Source of the DNA: Pyropia haitanensis
Taxonomy: Eukaryota; Rhodophyta; Bangiophyceae; Bangiales; Bangiaceae
Direction of reading: 5' to 3'
Assembly (NCBI GenBank): GCA_008729055.1
Contig: SDUX01000189.1
Location: 1-43,270, forward strand
Length of the DNA: 43,270 bases
Part shown: positions 19,268 through 28,504 of the stretch, in pieces
How the letters are laid out: every line of letters begins with the position of its first letter
How positions within the stretch are numbered: the stretch's first letter is position 1
Translations under genes and position numbers: made by a program
Notes under the pieces: model-generated
The model's database searches: none
What the model was told of the DNA's origin: nothing
What the model saw: only the letters and a program-made list of their open reading frames with translations

Positions 19268-20563
19268 CTACTCCGCCGCCACAGCAGAAACGCGGCCCGT
19301 CCGCTTGTGCTTGATCCGGTCCTCGATCTCGTCACGGAAATGGCGGATCAGACCCTGAATGGGCCAGGCCGCCGCGTCGCCGAGTGCGCAGATCGTATGT
19401 CCCTCAACCTGTTTGGTCACGTCGAGCAGCATGTCGATCTCTTCGGGTTCCGCATCGCCCGTGACCAGACGATCCATCACCCGCATCATCCAGCCCGTGC
19501 CCTCGCGGCAGGGCGTACACTGGCCGCAGGATTCGTGCTTGTAGAACTTCGACAACCGCCAGATCGCCTTGATCACATCCGTCGAGTTATCCATTACGAT
19601 CACCGCAGCCGTGCCAAGGCCCGAACGCTGCTCGCGCAGATAGTCGAAATCCATAATCGCGTCGCGCATGTCCTTGCCGGGGATCATCGGCACGGATGAG
19701 CCTCCCGGGATCACCGCCTTGAGATTGTCCCAGCCGCCACGAATGCCGCCGCAATGGGTCTCGATCAGTTCTTCAAAGGTGATCGACATCGCTTCTTCGA
19801 CAACGCAAGGGTTGTTCACATGGCCTGAGACGGCGAAAAGCTTGGTCCCTGCGTTGTTGGCCCGGCCAAAGCCTGCAAACCACTCCGGCCCGCGCCGCAA
19901 AATGGTTGGTACCACCGCAATCGACTCAACGTTGTTCACAGTGGTCGGGCACCCGTAAAGCCCCGCACCCGCCGGGAACGGCGGCTTCATGCGTGGCATG
20001 CCTTTCTTGCCTTCAAGGCTTTCCAGCAACGCCGTCTCTTCACCGCAGATATAGGCGCCTGCCCCATGCGTCAGATAAAGATCAAAGTCCCAGCCGGACT
20101 TCGCCGCGTTCTTGCCCAGAAGGCCCGCGTCGTAAGCCTCATCAATGGCCGCCTGCAGCGCCTCGCGTTCGCGGATATATTCACCACGGATGTAGATATA
20201 GCAGGCATGGGCGTTCATCGCGAAGGACGCGATCAGACACCCTTCGATCAGCGTGTGCGGATCGTGGCGCATGATCTCGCGGTCCTTACATGTGCCGGGC
20301 TCGGACTCGTCTGCATTGATCACCAGATAGGCCGGACGCCCGTCGCTCTCCTTGGGCATGAAAGACCACTTCAGACCCGTCGGGAAACCCGCACCACCGC
20401 GACCGCGCAGACCGGAGGCTTTCATCTGGTCCACGATCCAGTCGCGGCCCTTCTGGATGATGCCCGCCGTGCCATCCCAATGGCCGCGCGCCTGCGCGCC
20501 TTTCAGCGTGCGGTCGTGCATCCCGTAGATATTGGTAAAAATGCGGTCCTGATCTGCAAGCAT
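19268..20563 (-). CDS. nuoF: NADH-quinone oxidoreductase subunit F
   Basis: NADH-binding subunit of complex I, holding FMN and the [4Fe-4S] cluster N3. It has 431 residues. The NADH-binding region is [16 protein letters not shown] near residue 53, the FMN-binding region around [15 protein letters not shown], and [19 protein letters not shown] near residue 170. The cluster cysteines are in [15 protein letters not shown] near residue 345 and a fourth cysteine follows in [13 protein letters not shown] at 20563 gives a normal N terminus. The downstream neighbours are nine non-nuo genes before nuoG. Confidence 0.98.
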   Translation of the reverse strand: MLADQDRIFTNIYGMHDRTLKGAQARGHWDGTAGIIQKGRDWIVDQMKASGLRGRGGAGFPTGLKWSFMPKESDGRPAYLVINADESEPGTCKDREIMRHDPHTLIEGCLIASFAMNAHACYIYIRGEYIREREALQAAIDEAYDAGLLGKNAAKSGWDFDLYLTHGAGAYICGEETALLESLEGKKGMPRMKPPFPAGAGLYGCPTTVNNVESIAVVPTILRRGPEWFAGFGRANNAGTKLFAVSGHVNNPCVVEEAMSITFEELIETHCGGIRGGWDNLKAVIPGGSSVPMIPGKDMRDAIMDFDYLREQRSGLGTAAVIVMDNSTDVIKAIWRLSKFYKHESCGQCTPCREGTGWMMRVMDRLVTGDAEPEEIDMLLDVTKQVEGHTICALGDAAAWPIQGLIRHFRDEIEDRIKHKRTGRVSAVAAE

Positions 20564-20606
20564 GTGCTCTCTACTCTTCTCTGATGACCCTGTGCGGGTC
20601 TCAATC

Positions 20607-20828
20607 CTATTTATCGGCCCGTCTGGCCTGCCACATCTGATAAATCACCACCAAGGCCCAGAAAAGCGCGGCCAAAGCGGCAAAATCAAACAATAGCGCG
20701 TAGCGCCCCGGCAAGCCCAGCTGTGGCCCTGCAAGGTTCGCGATCAGCCACAAAACCATCGTCAAAGCGATGACCAGACCGACGGTCTGGCCTTTCTTTG
20801 CAAGGGCTTTGTCGCGTTGCTCACTCAT
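20607..20828 (-). CDS. DUF5337-type small membrane protein
   Basis: A 73-residue protein with two transmembrane helices (about residues 15-34 and 42-64) and charged ends ([14 protein letters not shown] and WQARRADK). Size, topology and place before nuoF fit the uncharacterised DUF5337 family found in Rhodobacteraceae. It lies 43 bases upstream of nuoF and 19 bases after the helix-hairpin-helix protein gene, on the same transcript. A role in complex I assembly or stability is plausible from location only. Confidence 0.75.
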   Translation of the reverse strand: MSEQRDKALAKKGQTVGLVIALTMVLWLIANLAGPQLGLPGRYALLFDFAALAALFWALVVIYQMWQARRADK

Positions 20829-20847
20829 ATGCAGAGGCCATCCCGGC

Positions 20848-21711
20848 CTATTTCTTCTTCTTGGCAGAGAATTCGGTCTCCCCGCCTGCGGCCAAGGTCT
20901 TGGCCTGGCTCATCCAATCGTCCCGCTCAATCCGACCCTTGAAGCGCAGACGCGCGTCAACCCAGGCAATCTCGGACGGGCCCCAGTCAGCGACCTGCTC
21001 AAAGCGGTAAATGCCCAGATCGTTCAGCGTTTGCTCCAGCTTTGGACCCACCCCGCTGATCAGCTTGAGGTCATCCGCGCCCTCGGCCGGTGCCGCATCA
21101 TAAAGCTTGGGTGCACTTTCTTCAGCATTCGCTGCGCTTTCGGCAGGGGCTACCGCAGGCGCGACTGTTTCACCAGCTGGGACGGCCTTGGACTGATCCA
21201 CTTCGGAACCCTTGTCGCCTTCGTACTTCCAGTCACCCTTCTTGCTGGCAAGCTCCGCCTGACCAGGCAACGGTTTGGATGGCTGTACGCCACCCGAGAC
21301 AACCTGCGCAGGCGCTGAAGCCGCGGCAGGCGCGCTGCTGGTCGGCGCGCTGTCGCCCTGGGTTTCCGTATGCGACGGCTCAGGCGCAGCGCCCGCATCA
21401 GATGCCGCCCCGCCGGCAGCCGGTGCAGCGGCAGAGGCGCGGCGCGCACTCATCCGCTCTTCCGCCTCACGGGCATAGCGTTGTGCGGGTTTTTCGTCCG
21501 AGGCCAGATCAGCCGCAGCCGTCTGTCCACGACAGACAAACAGGCTCAGGATCACGCCCAGAACAAAGCCAATCAGCGCGCCGGTGAACACGGCCTGATT
21601 GCCGTCGAACCCGGCCAACATCCACAGCGTTGCAATCGCGACGATCCCGACAATCGTGGCAATGCCCCAACAGATAATCGTACATTCAGAGCTGTTCTGT
21701 TTCTCGGTCAT
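20848..21711 (-). CDS. Membrane protein with C-terminal helix-hairpin-helix-like domain, paralogous to the NuoE tail
   Basis: A 287-residue product. Two transmembrane segments lie at about residues 12-34 and 42-60, followed by a long Ala/Pro/Ser/Glu-rich linker that is probably disordered. The last ~75 residues form a compact domain (DDLKLISGVGPKLEQTLNDLGIYRFEQVADW...) with the GVGPKLE turn of helix-hairpin-helix modules. The same domain ends NuoE, encoded just upstream, with matching residues along its length. A duplicated domain on a soluble subunit and on a membrane anchor suggests the two meet, or bind a common partner, at complex I. DNA binding is not needed to explain it. Function is otherwise unknown. 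Confidence 0.8.
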   Translation of the reverse strand: MTEKQNSSECTIICWGIATIVGIVAIATLWMLAGFDGNQAVFTGALIGFVLGVILSLFVCRGQTAAADLASDEKPAQRYAREAEERMSARRASAAAPAAGGAASDAGAAPEPSHTETQGDSAPTSSAPAAASAPAQVVSGGVQPSKPLPGQAELASKKGDWKYEGDKGSEVDQSKAVPAGETVAPAVAPAESAANAEESAPKLYDAAPAEGADDLKLISGVGPKLEQTLNDLGIYRFEQVADWGPSEIAWVDARLRFKGRIERDDWMSQAKTLAAGGETEFSAKKKK

Positions 21712-21743
21712 AGTTACCTCATCCCATTGGTGCAGGCGCGCCG

Positions 21744-23024
21744 TCAGGACCCGCCGTCGTAGCGCCCGTCAGACCGGGCCTTCGCGGCAAACGCGGTTTC
21801 CTCACCGGCTGCCAGCTTCATTGCCTGCTCCACCCAATTGTCGCGGCTCACCCGGCCCTTGAACCCTTTGAGGTTTGCATCGGCCCAAGCCACTTCCGCC
21901 TCGCCCCAGGTGGCGATTTGATCGAAATGGTACACGCCCATCCCGTTTAGCATGTTTTCCAGCTTTGGGCCTACACCCTTGATCAGCTTGAGATCATCCG
22001 CGCCGGTGTCGCGTGGGGCGTCCAGCATTTCGGGCTTCCGACCCACGTCTTCAGCGGCTTCGGTGCCAGATTCCGCCTCAATGGATTTGTCTTTCTTCTC
22101 CGGAGCAACAGAGCCGGTCTTGGGTTTGGCTTTCGCCTCGGCATCAGGCGCTTCGCCCGGTGCCTCACTGTGCCCGTCAGAACTTGCGCCCACATCGCGC
22201 GGCGCGGCATATTCACCTGCGGCCCGCCCGCCCTGCTTGCCATCCGGGCCCTCGGGAGGCATCTGCGCATCCCGTTTGGCCGACTTGCCGGCAGGTGCCG
22301 CGTCCGTGTTGGCCCCCTTACCCTGCCAAGGCGTCAGCAGAGGGACTTCTGTTCCATCAATCCGCTTGACGGTATCTCCGATATCGACGGCCAATTGCGC
22401 GGACGCATTGTACTGCGTCTTGCCGCTGTCGTGATCTTTCAAACTGGTCAGCCCGCTGAGAGGTTCGGACGCAAAGCGCCCATTCTGCGGTCCAGGCACA
22501 GGCACGTTGCCCGCCGCGAGGTCATCCAGCAACGCCGAGAGTTTCTCCGCGGTCAGGTCTTCGTAGTAATCCTTGCCGATCTGCGCCATCGGCGCGTTGG
22601 CACAAGCCCCAAGACACTCCACCTCTTCCCAGGAAAATTTACCATCGGCAGACAGTTGATGCGGCTGATCCGCGATCTTTTCCTTGCACACCGACACAAG
22701 GTCTTCCGCCCCGCAAATCATGCAGGTCGTGGTGCCGCAAATCTGGATATGCGCAATGGAGCCAACCGGTTGCAGCTGAAACATGAAGTAAAATGTCGCC
22801 ACCTCAAGCCCGCGGATGTAGGCCATCCCGAGCATTTCGGAGACATGTTCAATCGCCGGACGCGACAGCCACCCTTCCTGTTCCTGCGCACGCCACAAGA
22901 GCGGAATGATCGCCGACGCCTGACGCCCTTCGGGGTACTTTGTCATCTGTGCCTCAGCCCAGGCCTGATTGGCGGGGGTAAAGGCAAAGCTTTCGGGTTG
23001 TTCAGGGTGCAGACGGCGCAGCAT
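21744..23024 (-). CDS. nuoE: NADH-quinone oxidoreductase subunit E with long C-terminal extension
   Basis: The thioredoxin-like subunit of complex I with the [2Fe-2S] cluster N1a, here 426 residues instead of the usual ~170-240. Residues 1-200 contain the cluster cysteines in [14 protein letters not shown] (about residue 97) and [10 protein letters not shown] (about residue 138). From ~200 to ~340 is a low-complexity, charged and Ala/Pro-rich linker. The final ~80 residues are a helix-hairpin-helix-like domain ([21 protein letters not shown]...). This extension is shared in domain type with the next gene downstream. A longer NuoE of this kind is known in Rhodobacteraceae; its purpose is not. 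The frame is complete. The 78 bases before it (23025-23102) show no gene. Confidence 0.95.
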   Translation of the reverse strand: MLRRLHPEQPESFAFTPANQAWAEAQMTKYPEGRQASAIIPLLWRAQEQEGWLSRPAIEHVSEMLGMAYIRGLEVATFYFMFQLQPVGSIAHIQICGTTTCMICGAEDLVSVCKEKIADQPHQLSADGKFSWEEVECLGACANAPMAQIGKDYYEDLTAEKLSALLDDLAAGNVPVPGPQNGRFASEPLSGLTSLKDHDSGKTQYNASAQLAVDIGDTVKRIDGTEVPLLTPWQGKGANTDAAPAGKSAKRDAQMPPEGPDGKQGGRAAGEYAAPRDVGASSDGHSEAPGEAPDAEAKAKPKTGSVAPEKKDKSIEAESGTEAAEDVGRKPEMLDAPRDTGADDLKLIKGVGPKLENMLNGMGVYHFDQIATWGEAEVAWADANLKGFKGRVSRDNWVEQAMKLAAGEETAFAAKARSDGRYDGGS

Positions 23025-23102
23025 GGTCTCTAGCTTTCATTCATAAGGCGGACACGTGGCCCGCCAGAAGTCGTTTGTCTCGGTGCGGTGCGCGGTCTCG
23101 CG

Positions 23103-24344
23103 CTACCGGTCAATCTCTCCAAACACCACATCCATGGTGCCGATAATCGCAGCAACATCAGCCAGTTGGTGGCCTTTGCTGATGTGGTCCATCGCTTGCA
23201 GGTGCAAAAACCCAGGGGCCCGCAGCTTGGCGCGGTAAGGTTTGTTCGTCCCGTCCGCCACCAGATACACGCCGAACTCACCCTTCGGTGCTTCTACAGC
23301 GCAGTACACCTCGCCCTCAGGCACATGGAACCCTTCGGTATAAAGCTTGAAGTGGTGGATCAGGCTTTCCATCGAGGTCTTCATATCCGTCCGGCTGGGC
23401 GGTGTGATCTTGCCACGGGACAGGATGTCCCCCTTCCCGTCCGGTTGACGCAGTTTGTCGATGGCCTGCTCAATGATCAGCACGGACTGGCGCATCTCTT
23501 CCATACGGCAAAGGTAGCGGTCAAAGCAGTCGCCGTTCTTGCCGACCGGCACCTGGAACTCGAACTCGTCGTAGCATTCATAAGGTTGCGCGCGGCGCAA
23601 ATCCCACGCCAGGCCAGACCCACGGACCATCACGCCAGAGAAGCCGTATTCGAGGATTTCCTCCTCCGTCACGACACCAATATCGACATTACGCTGTTTG
23701 AAAATTCGGTTTTCGGTCAACAGCGCATCGATGTCATCAAGCACACCCGGGAAAGTCTTACACCAGGCGAGAATGTCGTCCAGCAGATCTTCCGGAAGGT
23801 CCTGATGCACCCCACCGGGCCGGAAATAGGCCGCATGCAAACGCGCGCCACAGGCGCGTTCGTAGAAGATCATCAGCTTTTCGCGCTCTTCAAAACCCCA
23901 AAGCGGCGGGGTTAGCGCGCCCACATCCAGCGCCTGCGTGGTCACGTTCAGCAGGTGGTTCAGCACCCGCCCGATCTCGCAATAGAGCACCCGGATCAAC
24001 GACGCGCGGCGCGGCACTTCGGTACCCGTCAGCTTCTCAATTGCCAGACACCAGGCGTGTTCCTGATTCATCGGTGCGACATAGTCCAGCCGGTCGAAGT
24101 ACGGCAGGTTCTGGAGGTACGTCCGGCTTTCCATCAGCTTTTCGGTGCCACGGTGCAGCAGACCGATGTGCGGATCGCACCGCTCCACGATCTCGCCATC
24201 CAACTCAAGCACCAGACGCAAAACACCATGTGCGGCAGGGTGTTGCGGGCCGAAGTTGATGTTGAAGTTACGAATGCGCTGTTCGCCCGTCTCGAAGTCG
24301 GTCGAGCCGTCGTCGTATGTGTTGACGCGAATATCGCCGTCCAT
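23103..24344 (-). CDS. nuoD: NADH-quinone oxidoreductase subunit D
   Basis: The 49-kDa-type subunit that forms the quinone-binding site with NuoB. It has 413 residues and is a separate gene from nuoC. The N-terminal quinone-site loop is [15 protein letters not shown] near residue 30; other marks are [14 protein letters not shown], the PRGEFGVY-type loop (here [10 protein letters not shown]) and the invariant end VFGEIDR. ATG at 24344 fits family length. Three very small genes separate it from nuoC. Confidence 0.98.
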   Translation of the reverse strand: MDGDIRVNTYDDGSTDFETGEQRIRNFNINFGPQHPAAHGVLRLVLELDGEIVERCDPHIGLLHRGTEKLMESRTYLQNLPYFDRLDYVAPMNQEHAWCLAIEKLTGTEVPRRASLIRVLYCEIGRVLNHLLNVTTQALDVGALTPPLWGFEEREKLMIFYERACGARLHAAYFRPGGVHQDLPEDLLDDILAWCKTFPGVLDDIDALLTENRIFKQRNVDIGVVTEEEILEYGFSGVMVRGSGLAWDLRRAQPYECYDEFEFQVPVGKNGDCFDRYLCRMEEMRQSVLIIEQAIDKLRQPDGKGDILSRGKITPPSRTDMKTSMESLIHHFKLYTEGFHVPEGEVYCAVEAPKGEFGVYLVADGTNKPYRAKLRAPGFLHLQAMDHISKGHQLADVAAIIGTMDVVFGEIDR

Positions 24345-24355
24345 TTCTCAGTTCC

Positions 24356-24691
24356 TTACCATAGCACACGAAGGATGGCACCAATACCACCGAACAGAAG
24401 ACCCATTACTGAAAGGGCTACTAGAATGATGACCCCTACTTGAAACTCGGTTGCACCAATAGCTTGTGGATAGGTCTCCGACTGATGCTCAGGAGTAAAA
24501 TAAATCCATACCAAAGCAAGAACGGCTCCAACAACCGAACTCCAAATAGGAGAATAAATCCAGCCGATAGCGAAGAAACCAACTGCAAGAAGCCCGAGGA
24601 TCATCAACATTCGATTGCCAACCTCCGCGATGCGTTTCCCACGCCTGTGAACTGGCCGCAAGATGTACCGACTGTGTGAAGCTGCGGTCAC
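24356..24691 (-). CDS. Small membrane protein upstream of nuoD, lower-GC gene
   Basis: A reading frame of 111 residues from GTG 24691, which overlaps the stop of the 39-codon gene (GTGA). An alternative start is the ATG near 24610 (84 residues), preceded by GGAGG at a somewhat long spacing. Either way the product has three hydrophobic segments: LMILGLLAVGFFAIGWIY, SSVVGAVLALVWIYF and VGVIILVALSVMGLLFGGIGAIL. Codon use is visibly poorer in G and C than the surrounding nuo genes (AAA, AAT and ATA runs), which hints at separate origin or relaxed selection. No family recognised. It ends 11 bases before nuoD. Confidence 0.65.
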   Translation of the reverse strand: MTAASHSRYILRPVHRRGKRIAEVGNRMLMILGLLAVGFFAIGWIYSPIWSSVVGAVLALVWIYFTPEHQSETYPQAIGATEFQVGVIILVALSVMGLLFGGIGAILRVLW

Positions 24692-24807
24692 TTGCGCCCC
24701 TTCATAAGCTTGTCCTTCGGACCATCCTCGTCTGCACGCACGCGGATCGGCATCTCATCACGGGCACCAAACAGCTTGGCCATCAGTTCTTCGAGAAATC
24801 CAATCAT
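24688..24807 (-). CDS. 39-residue protein between nuoC and nuoD
   Basis: ATG at 24807 shares its A with the stop of the preceding 57-codon gene (TGATG), and the stop overlaps the next possible start (GTGA). The 39-residue product begins with a short amphipathic helix (MIGFLEELMAKLFGAR) and ends in a very charged, lysine-rich tail (KDKLMKGRK). Longer readings upstream run opposite to nuoC and have an odd Arg/Ser-rich composition, so they were discarded. The coupling on both sides supports translation. Function unknown. Confidence 0.55.
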   Translation of the reverse strand: MIGFLEELMAKLFGARDEMPIRVRADEDGPKDKLMKGRK

Positions 24808-24980
24808 CACAGCTTCTCCAACTCTTGCAGCTTCAGGCCCATCCACCACAGCAAGGCAATTGTGCCAAAGGGGACCAGACAGGCCGCAGCCCAGTATTTG
24901 TTTATGCCAAAGAACGGCAGCAGCTTCAGCATGGGGATGGCCGTCAGGGCCGACAGGATCAACCACCACACGCCGCCCAT
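24807..24980 (-). CDS. 57-residue membrane protein immediately after nuoC
   Basis: ATG at 24980 overlaps the nuoC stop by one base (TAATG) and the frame runs to TGA at 24807. The 57 residues contain two hydrophobic segments, starting with GGVWWLILSALTAIPMLKLLPFFG and followed by an Ala/Leu/Ile/Trp-rich stretch before the charged end KLQELEKL. That makes a two-helix membrane hairpin. It is followed by two further coupled small genes before nuoD. No family recognised; a complex I accessory role is inferred from place only. Confidence 0.6.
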   Translation of the reverse strand: MGGVWWLILSALTAIPMLKLLPFFGINKYWAAACLVPFGTIALLWWMGLKLQELEKL

Positions 24981-25591
24981 TACTTGGCTCCTTCTTCCGC
25001 CTTGTCATCCCCGGGCAGAATGTATTCCGCACCCTCCCAAGGCGACATGAAATCGAATTGCCGATACTCCTGCACCAGCTTGACAGGCTCATAGACCACG
25101 CGCTTGGTGGCCTCGTCATAGCGCACCTCGGTATAACCCGTGGTCGGGAAATCCTTGCGCAGCGGATAGCCGCGGAACCCATAGTCCGTCAGGATGCGGC
25201 GCAGGTCCGGGTGACCCGAAAAGAGGATGCCGAACATGTCGAAAATCTCACGTTCGAACCAGTTTGCGCTGGGATGTACGTCGCAAAGTGACGGCACCAT
25301 GTCCTTTTCACGCACCGCCACGCGCAGGCGAATGCGGTGGTTCTGATACATGCTGAGGAAGTGATAGACGACGTCAAAGCGCTTCGCCCGACCGGGATAG
25401 TCCACCGCCGTGATGTCCACCAATGTCGAGAAACGGCAGGTCGCATCGCCCTTCAGGAAATCCACCAGCCCCGCGATGTTGGTCAGCGTGACGTCCATGT
25501 TCAGCTCACCATGGGCGACCTCCCAGGACAGCACACAATCCGGGCGCTTGGCCTCGATATAGGCCCCAAGCTCTTGCATGGCGTCACTCAT
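24980..25591 (-). CDS. nuoC: NADH-quinone oxidoreductase subunit C
   Basis: The 30-kDa-type peripheral subunit, 203 residues, not fused to NuoD. Family marks are [22 protein letters not shown] near residue 62 and the signature [31 protein letters not shown] near residue 115. ATG at 25591 overlaps the nuoB stop (ATGA). The C-terminal [17 protein letters not shown] is the usual end before a short acidic tail. The frame is intact. Confidence 0.98.
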   Translation of the reverse strand: MSDAMQELGAYIEAKRPDCVLSWEVAHGELNMDVTLTNIAGLVDFLKGDATCRFSTLVDITAVDYPGRAKRFDVVYHFLSMYQNHRIRLRVAVREKDMVPSLCDVHPSANWFEREIFDMFGILFSGHPDLRRILTDYGFRGYPLRKDFPTTGYTEVRYDEATKRVVYEPVKLVQEYRQFDFMSPWEGAEYILPGDDKAEEGAK

Positions 25592-26124
25592 CGTACAATC
25601 GTCCCCGTCCGGCGCATCTTCTTCTGCAACTGCAGGATGCCATACAGCAGCGCCTCCGCCGTCGGCGGGCAGCCGGGCACGTAGATATCCACCGGCACGA
25701 TCCGGTCACAGCCGCGCACAACGGAATAGCTGTAGTGGTAGTATCCGCCACCGTTTGCACAGGACCCCATCGAGATCACATAGCGCGGCTCGGGCATCTG
25801 GTCGTAAACCTTGCGCAGCGCCGGGGCCATCTTGTTGGTCAGCGTGCCCGCCACGATCATCAGGTCCGACTGGCGCGGAGAGGCACGTGGTGCCGTGCCA
25901 AACCGCTCAAGGTCATAGCGCGGCATGGAGGTATGCATCATCTCCACCGCACAACAGGCCAGACCAAAGGTCATCCAGTGCAGCGACCCGGTACGTGCCC
26001 AGTTAATCACGTCAGCAGAAGAGGTTACGAGGAAACCCTTATCCTGCAACTCGGCGTTCAGCGCCTGTGTGGCCGTCTCCTTATCGGGACCGGCTGTGTA
26101 TGCACCAGCGTCTGTTACTGCCAT
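25588..26124 (-). CDS. nuoB: NADH-quinone oxidoreductase subunit B
   Basis: The PSST-type subunit with the [4Fe-4S] cluster N2 that passes electrons to quinone. The ligand cysteines are in [19 protein letters not shown] and [17 protein letters not shown] at 26124 was chosen over 26145 because it yields the usual [12 protein letters not shown] start and gives a ~10-base overlap with the nuoA stop; that makes 178 residues. The short N-terminal region before the first motif is typical for Alphaproteobacteria. Confidence 0.97.
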   Translation of the reverse strand: MAVTDAGAYTAGPDKETATQALNAELQDKGFLVTSSADVINWARTGSLHWMTFGLACCAVEMMHTSMPRYDLERFGTAPRASPRQSDLMIVAGTLTNKMAPALRKVYDQMPEPRYVISMGSCANGGGYYHYSYSVVRGCDRIVPVDIYVPGCPPTAEALLYGILQLQKKMRRTGTIVR

Positions 26125-26480
26125 TCCAACGCCCCTTTCTTCCACTCATAGGCGAAACCAGCTGTCAGGACGGCCAGGAACACCATCATCGACCAGAAGC
26201 CAACCATAGATATGTCCTTGAACGCCACAGCCCAAGGGAAGAGGAAGGCAATTTCCAGATCAAAGATGATGAAGAGGATCGAAACGAGGTAGAACCGCAC
26301 ATCAAACTTCATCCGCGCGTCATCGAAAGCGTTGAACCCGCATTCGTAAGCCGACACCTTCTCGGGGTCCGGGTTGCGTACAGCCAGAACCACGGCGGCA
26401 AGGATCAGGACAAGGCCTAACCCCACGGCAACGCCCAGAAAAACAAGGATTGGCAGGTATTCCCGCAGCATGTCGTCCAA
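26115..26480 (-). CDS. nuoA: NADH-quinone oxidoreductase subunit A
   Basis: Small membrane subunit (ND3 homologue), 121 residues and three helices. The conserved loop [43 protein letters not shown] is seen from about residue 41. The start is TTG at 26480, with GGAG six bases upstream; an ATG three codons later has no well-spaced ribosome-binding site. The use of TTG may lower initiation of the first cistron. It is the first gene of the ~25-kb nuo-birA-coaX-rnj unit. Confidence 0.96.
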   Translation of the reverse strand: MDDMLREYLPILVFLGVAVGLGLVLILAAVVLAVRNPDPEKVSAYECGFNAFDDARMKFDVRFYLVSILFIIFDLEIAFLFPWAVAFKDISMVGFWSMMVFLAVLTAGFAYEWKKGALEWQ

Positions 26481-26547
26481 GGGAGGCTCCTTTTGGCATG
26501 TGCCCCCGTTGGCTTGACGCGGGCTGACATCACATCGTTGAGAATGG

Positions 26548-26575
26548 GTCTAAACCCAAGGACCGGGAGGGTCAA
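26548..26575 (-). promoter_or_regulatory. Predicted housekeeping promoter of the nuo operon
   Basis: On the minus strand upstream of nuoA, TTGACC (26575-26570) and TTAGAC (26553-26548) are separated by 16 bases, fitting a sigma-70-type promoter of Alphaproteobacteria. Transcription would begin near 26541, leaving a leader of about 60 bases before the TTG start. The gap from 26481 to 26718 is shared with the divergent carboxyltransferase gene. No convincing promoter was found for the plus strand, only a weak TTGCCA...CTTATC pair with an 18-base spacer. Confidence 0.5.
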
Positions 26576-26718
26576 CGGGATCACGGCCGGAAAGCGGTGA
26601 CACGCCCCGAAATGCCGCAGGTTCAGGCATCCCGCATGACGCAACGGCGCGAGACCTGACGCTTGCCAGCATCCTGCGCCCATGCCCTTATCCCGCAAAC
26701 AGAAATGCGGAGCCTGCC

Positions 26719-28484
26719 ATGACCACCCTCACCGCCGAATCCGCCGCGATTGTCGCGCAGATCCATGTCGCCCCCGGCGATCAGGTCGTGGAAGGCGCTG
26801 TCCTGCTCAGCACCGAACTAATGAAAATGCGTCATGACATGCGCGCGCCCCACAGCGGGATTGTGGATGCCGTCCATGTCGCCCCGGGTCAGGAACTGCG
26901 CGGCGGCGAGCCGCTGATCTCACTGACCCTGGCAGAGGTTGGCGAAGCCACACCGCAGCCAGCGCGCGCAGAAACGCCCCTCTTCACCGAATTTGAGGCG
27001 CGCATGGCGCTGCTTGAAGACAGCGCGCGCCCCGAGGCCATCGCCAAACGCCACGCCAAAGGCTACCGCACAGCACGCGAAAACCTGACCGATCTCTTCG
27101 ATGACGGCAGCTTTGTCGAATACGGCGCACTTGCCGTTGCGGCGCAGCGCAGCAAACGCTACGCCGCAACCCTCAACGCACAGACCCCAGCCGACGGCGT
27201 GATCTGCGGCACCGGCACGGTTGCGGGCCAACCTGTTGCCGCCATGGCCGTGGACTACACCGTGCTGGCAGGCACGCAGGGCTATTTTCACCACAAAAAG
27301 ATGGACCGCCTGATCGACGTCGCAGGCCGCCAGAACCTGCCTATTGTGCTTTTTGCAGAGGGCGGCGGCGGACGACCCAATGACTATGATGTAGGACACC
27401 TGATGGCCGCAGGTCTCAACATCACCTCCTTTCGCCACTTCGCTCGCCACAAAGGCCCCAAGATCGGCATCGCCGCAGGGTATTGTTTTGCCGGGAACGC
27501 CGCCCTCTTCGGCGTCTGCGATCTGCGCATTGCGACCGAACAGAGCTGGATTGGCATGGGTGGTCCTGCGATGATTGAAGGCGGCGGTCTGGGCGTTGTG
27601 GCCCCCACCGACATCGGTCCGTCAGAGGTACAGACCAAAACCGGCGTCATTGACTTGCTCTGCGCGGACGAAGCGACCGCCGTCGCCGCCGTCAAAGACG
27701 TCCTCGCCTTTCCGACAATGGATGAAGCACCGGCCCATGACCCCGCCCCGCTGCGGCACATCATCCCAACCGACCGCACCCAGGCCTACGACATGCGTGA
27801 TCTCATCGCGGCCCTTGTCGATCCCGGCAGCTTCCTCGAACTGCGCCGCGCCTTCGCACCGGGATGATCACCGGCTTTGCCCGTATCGAAGGCCGCTCGG
27901 TTGGTCTGGTGGCCAACAACCCGTTGCACCTTGGCGGGGCCATAGACGCAGCCGCAGGCGACAAGGGCGCACGCTTCCTGCAGCTTTGCGACGCCTGGGG
28001 GCTGCCAGTTGTGACCCTTTGCGACACGCCGGGCTTCATGGTCGGCCCGGACGTGGAGGCAACCGGACAGGTCGCCCATATCTCCCGCCTCTTCCTCGCT
28101 GGCGCAAACTTCGATCAACCGCTGGTCACCGTGATCTTGCGCAAGGCCTATGGGCTGGGAGCGATGGCCATGGCAGGCGGCGGCTTTGACCGGCCAGACT
28201 TCTGCTGCGCCTGGCCGTCGGGCGAGATCGGCGCCATGGGCCTCGAAGGGGCTGTGCGTCTGGGCTACCGCGACCACCTCGCCGCCCTCCCCGAGGACGC
28301 CCGCGCCGCAGAATTCGACCGTCTGCTGGGCGAGATGGTCGAGCGCGGCAAAGCCCTCAATGCCGCCAGCCTGTTGGAATTCGATGCGGTCATCGACCCG
28401 GCGGATACCCGGACCAAGATTACCGCTGCCCTCAGGGCCGCAGGCCCGACATCACCCGCCACGCGCTATCCTGACGCTTTCTGA
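26719..28484 (+). CDS. Biotin carrier-carboxyltransferase fusion (acyl-CoA carboxylase family), with a frame change
   Basis: Predicted carboxyltransferase that moves CO2 from biotin to an acyl-CoA. Residues 1-75 are a biotin carrier domain with the motif ELMKMRHDM (target lysine in LMKM). Residues ~85-588 are a two-part carboxyltransferase domain (GVICGTGTVAGQPVAAMAVDYTV in the N half; PVVTLCDTPGFMVGP and GAMGLEGAV in the C half). The frame changes at 27864-27867 (ATGA), exactly where family members read through ...FAPG-MITGFARIEG, so a one-base deletion after GGG is likely. A genuine split into two coupled genes (381 and 206 residues) cannot be excluded. Domain order resembles the rear half of single-chain long-chain acyl-CoA carboxylases, but the biotin carboxylase part is absent. 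Start ATG at 26719 has GGAG upstream. Confidence 0.82.
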
Positions 28485-28504
28485 AACCCTTCTCGCAGAC
28501 AGGT

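Noticed and set aside
24808..25182. Upstream extension of the 39-codon gene towards 25182
   Set aside because: It overlaps nuoC and the 57-codon gene in another frame, with an Arg/Ser/Cys-rich composition. The internal ATG with TGATG coupling is the better start.
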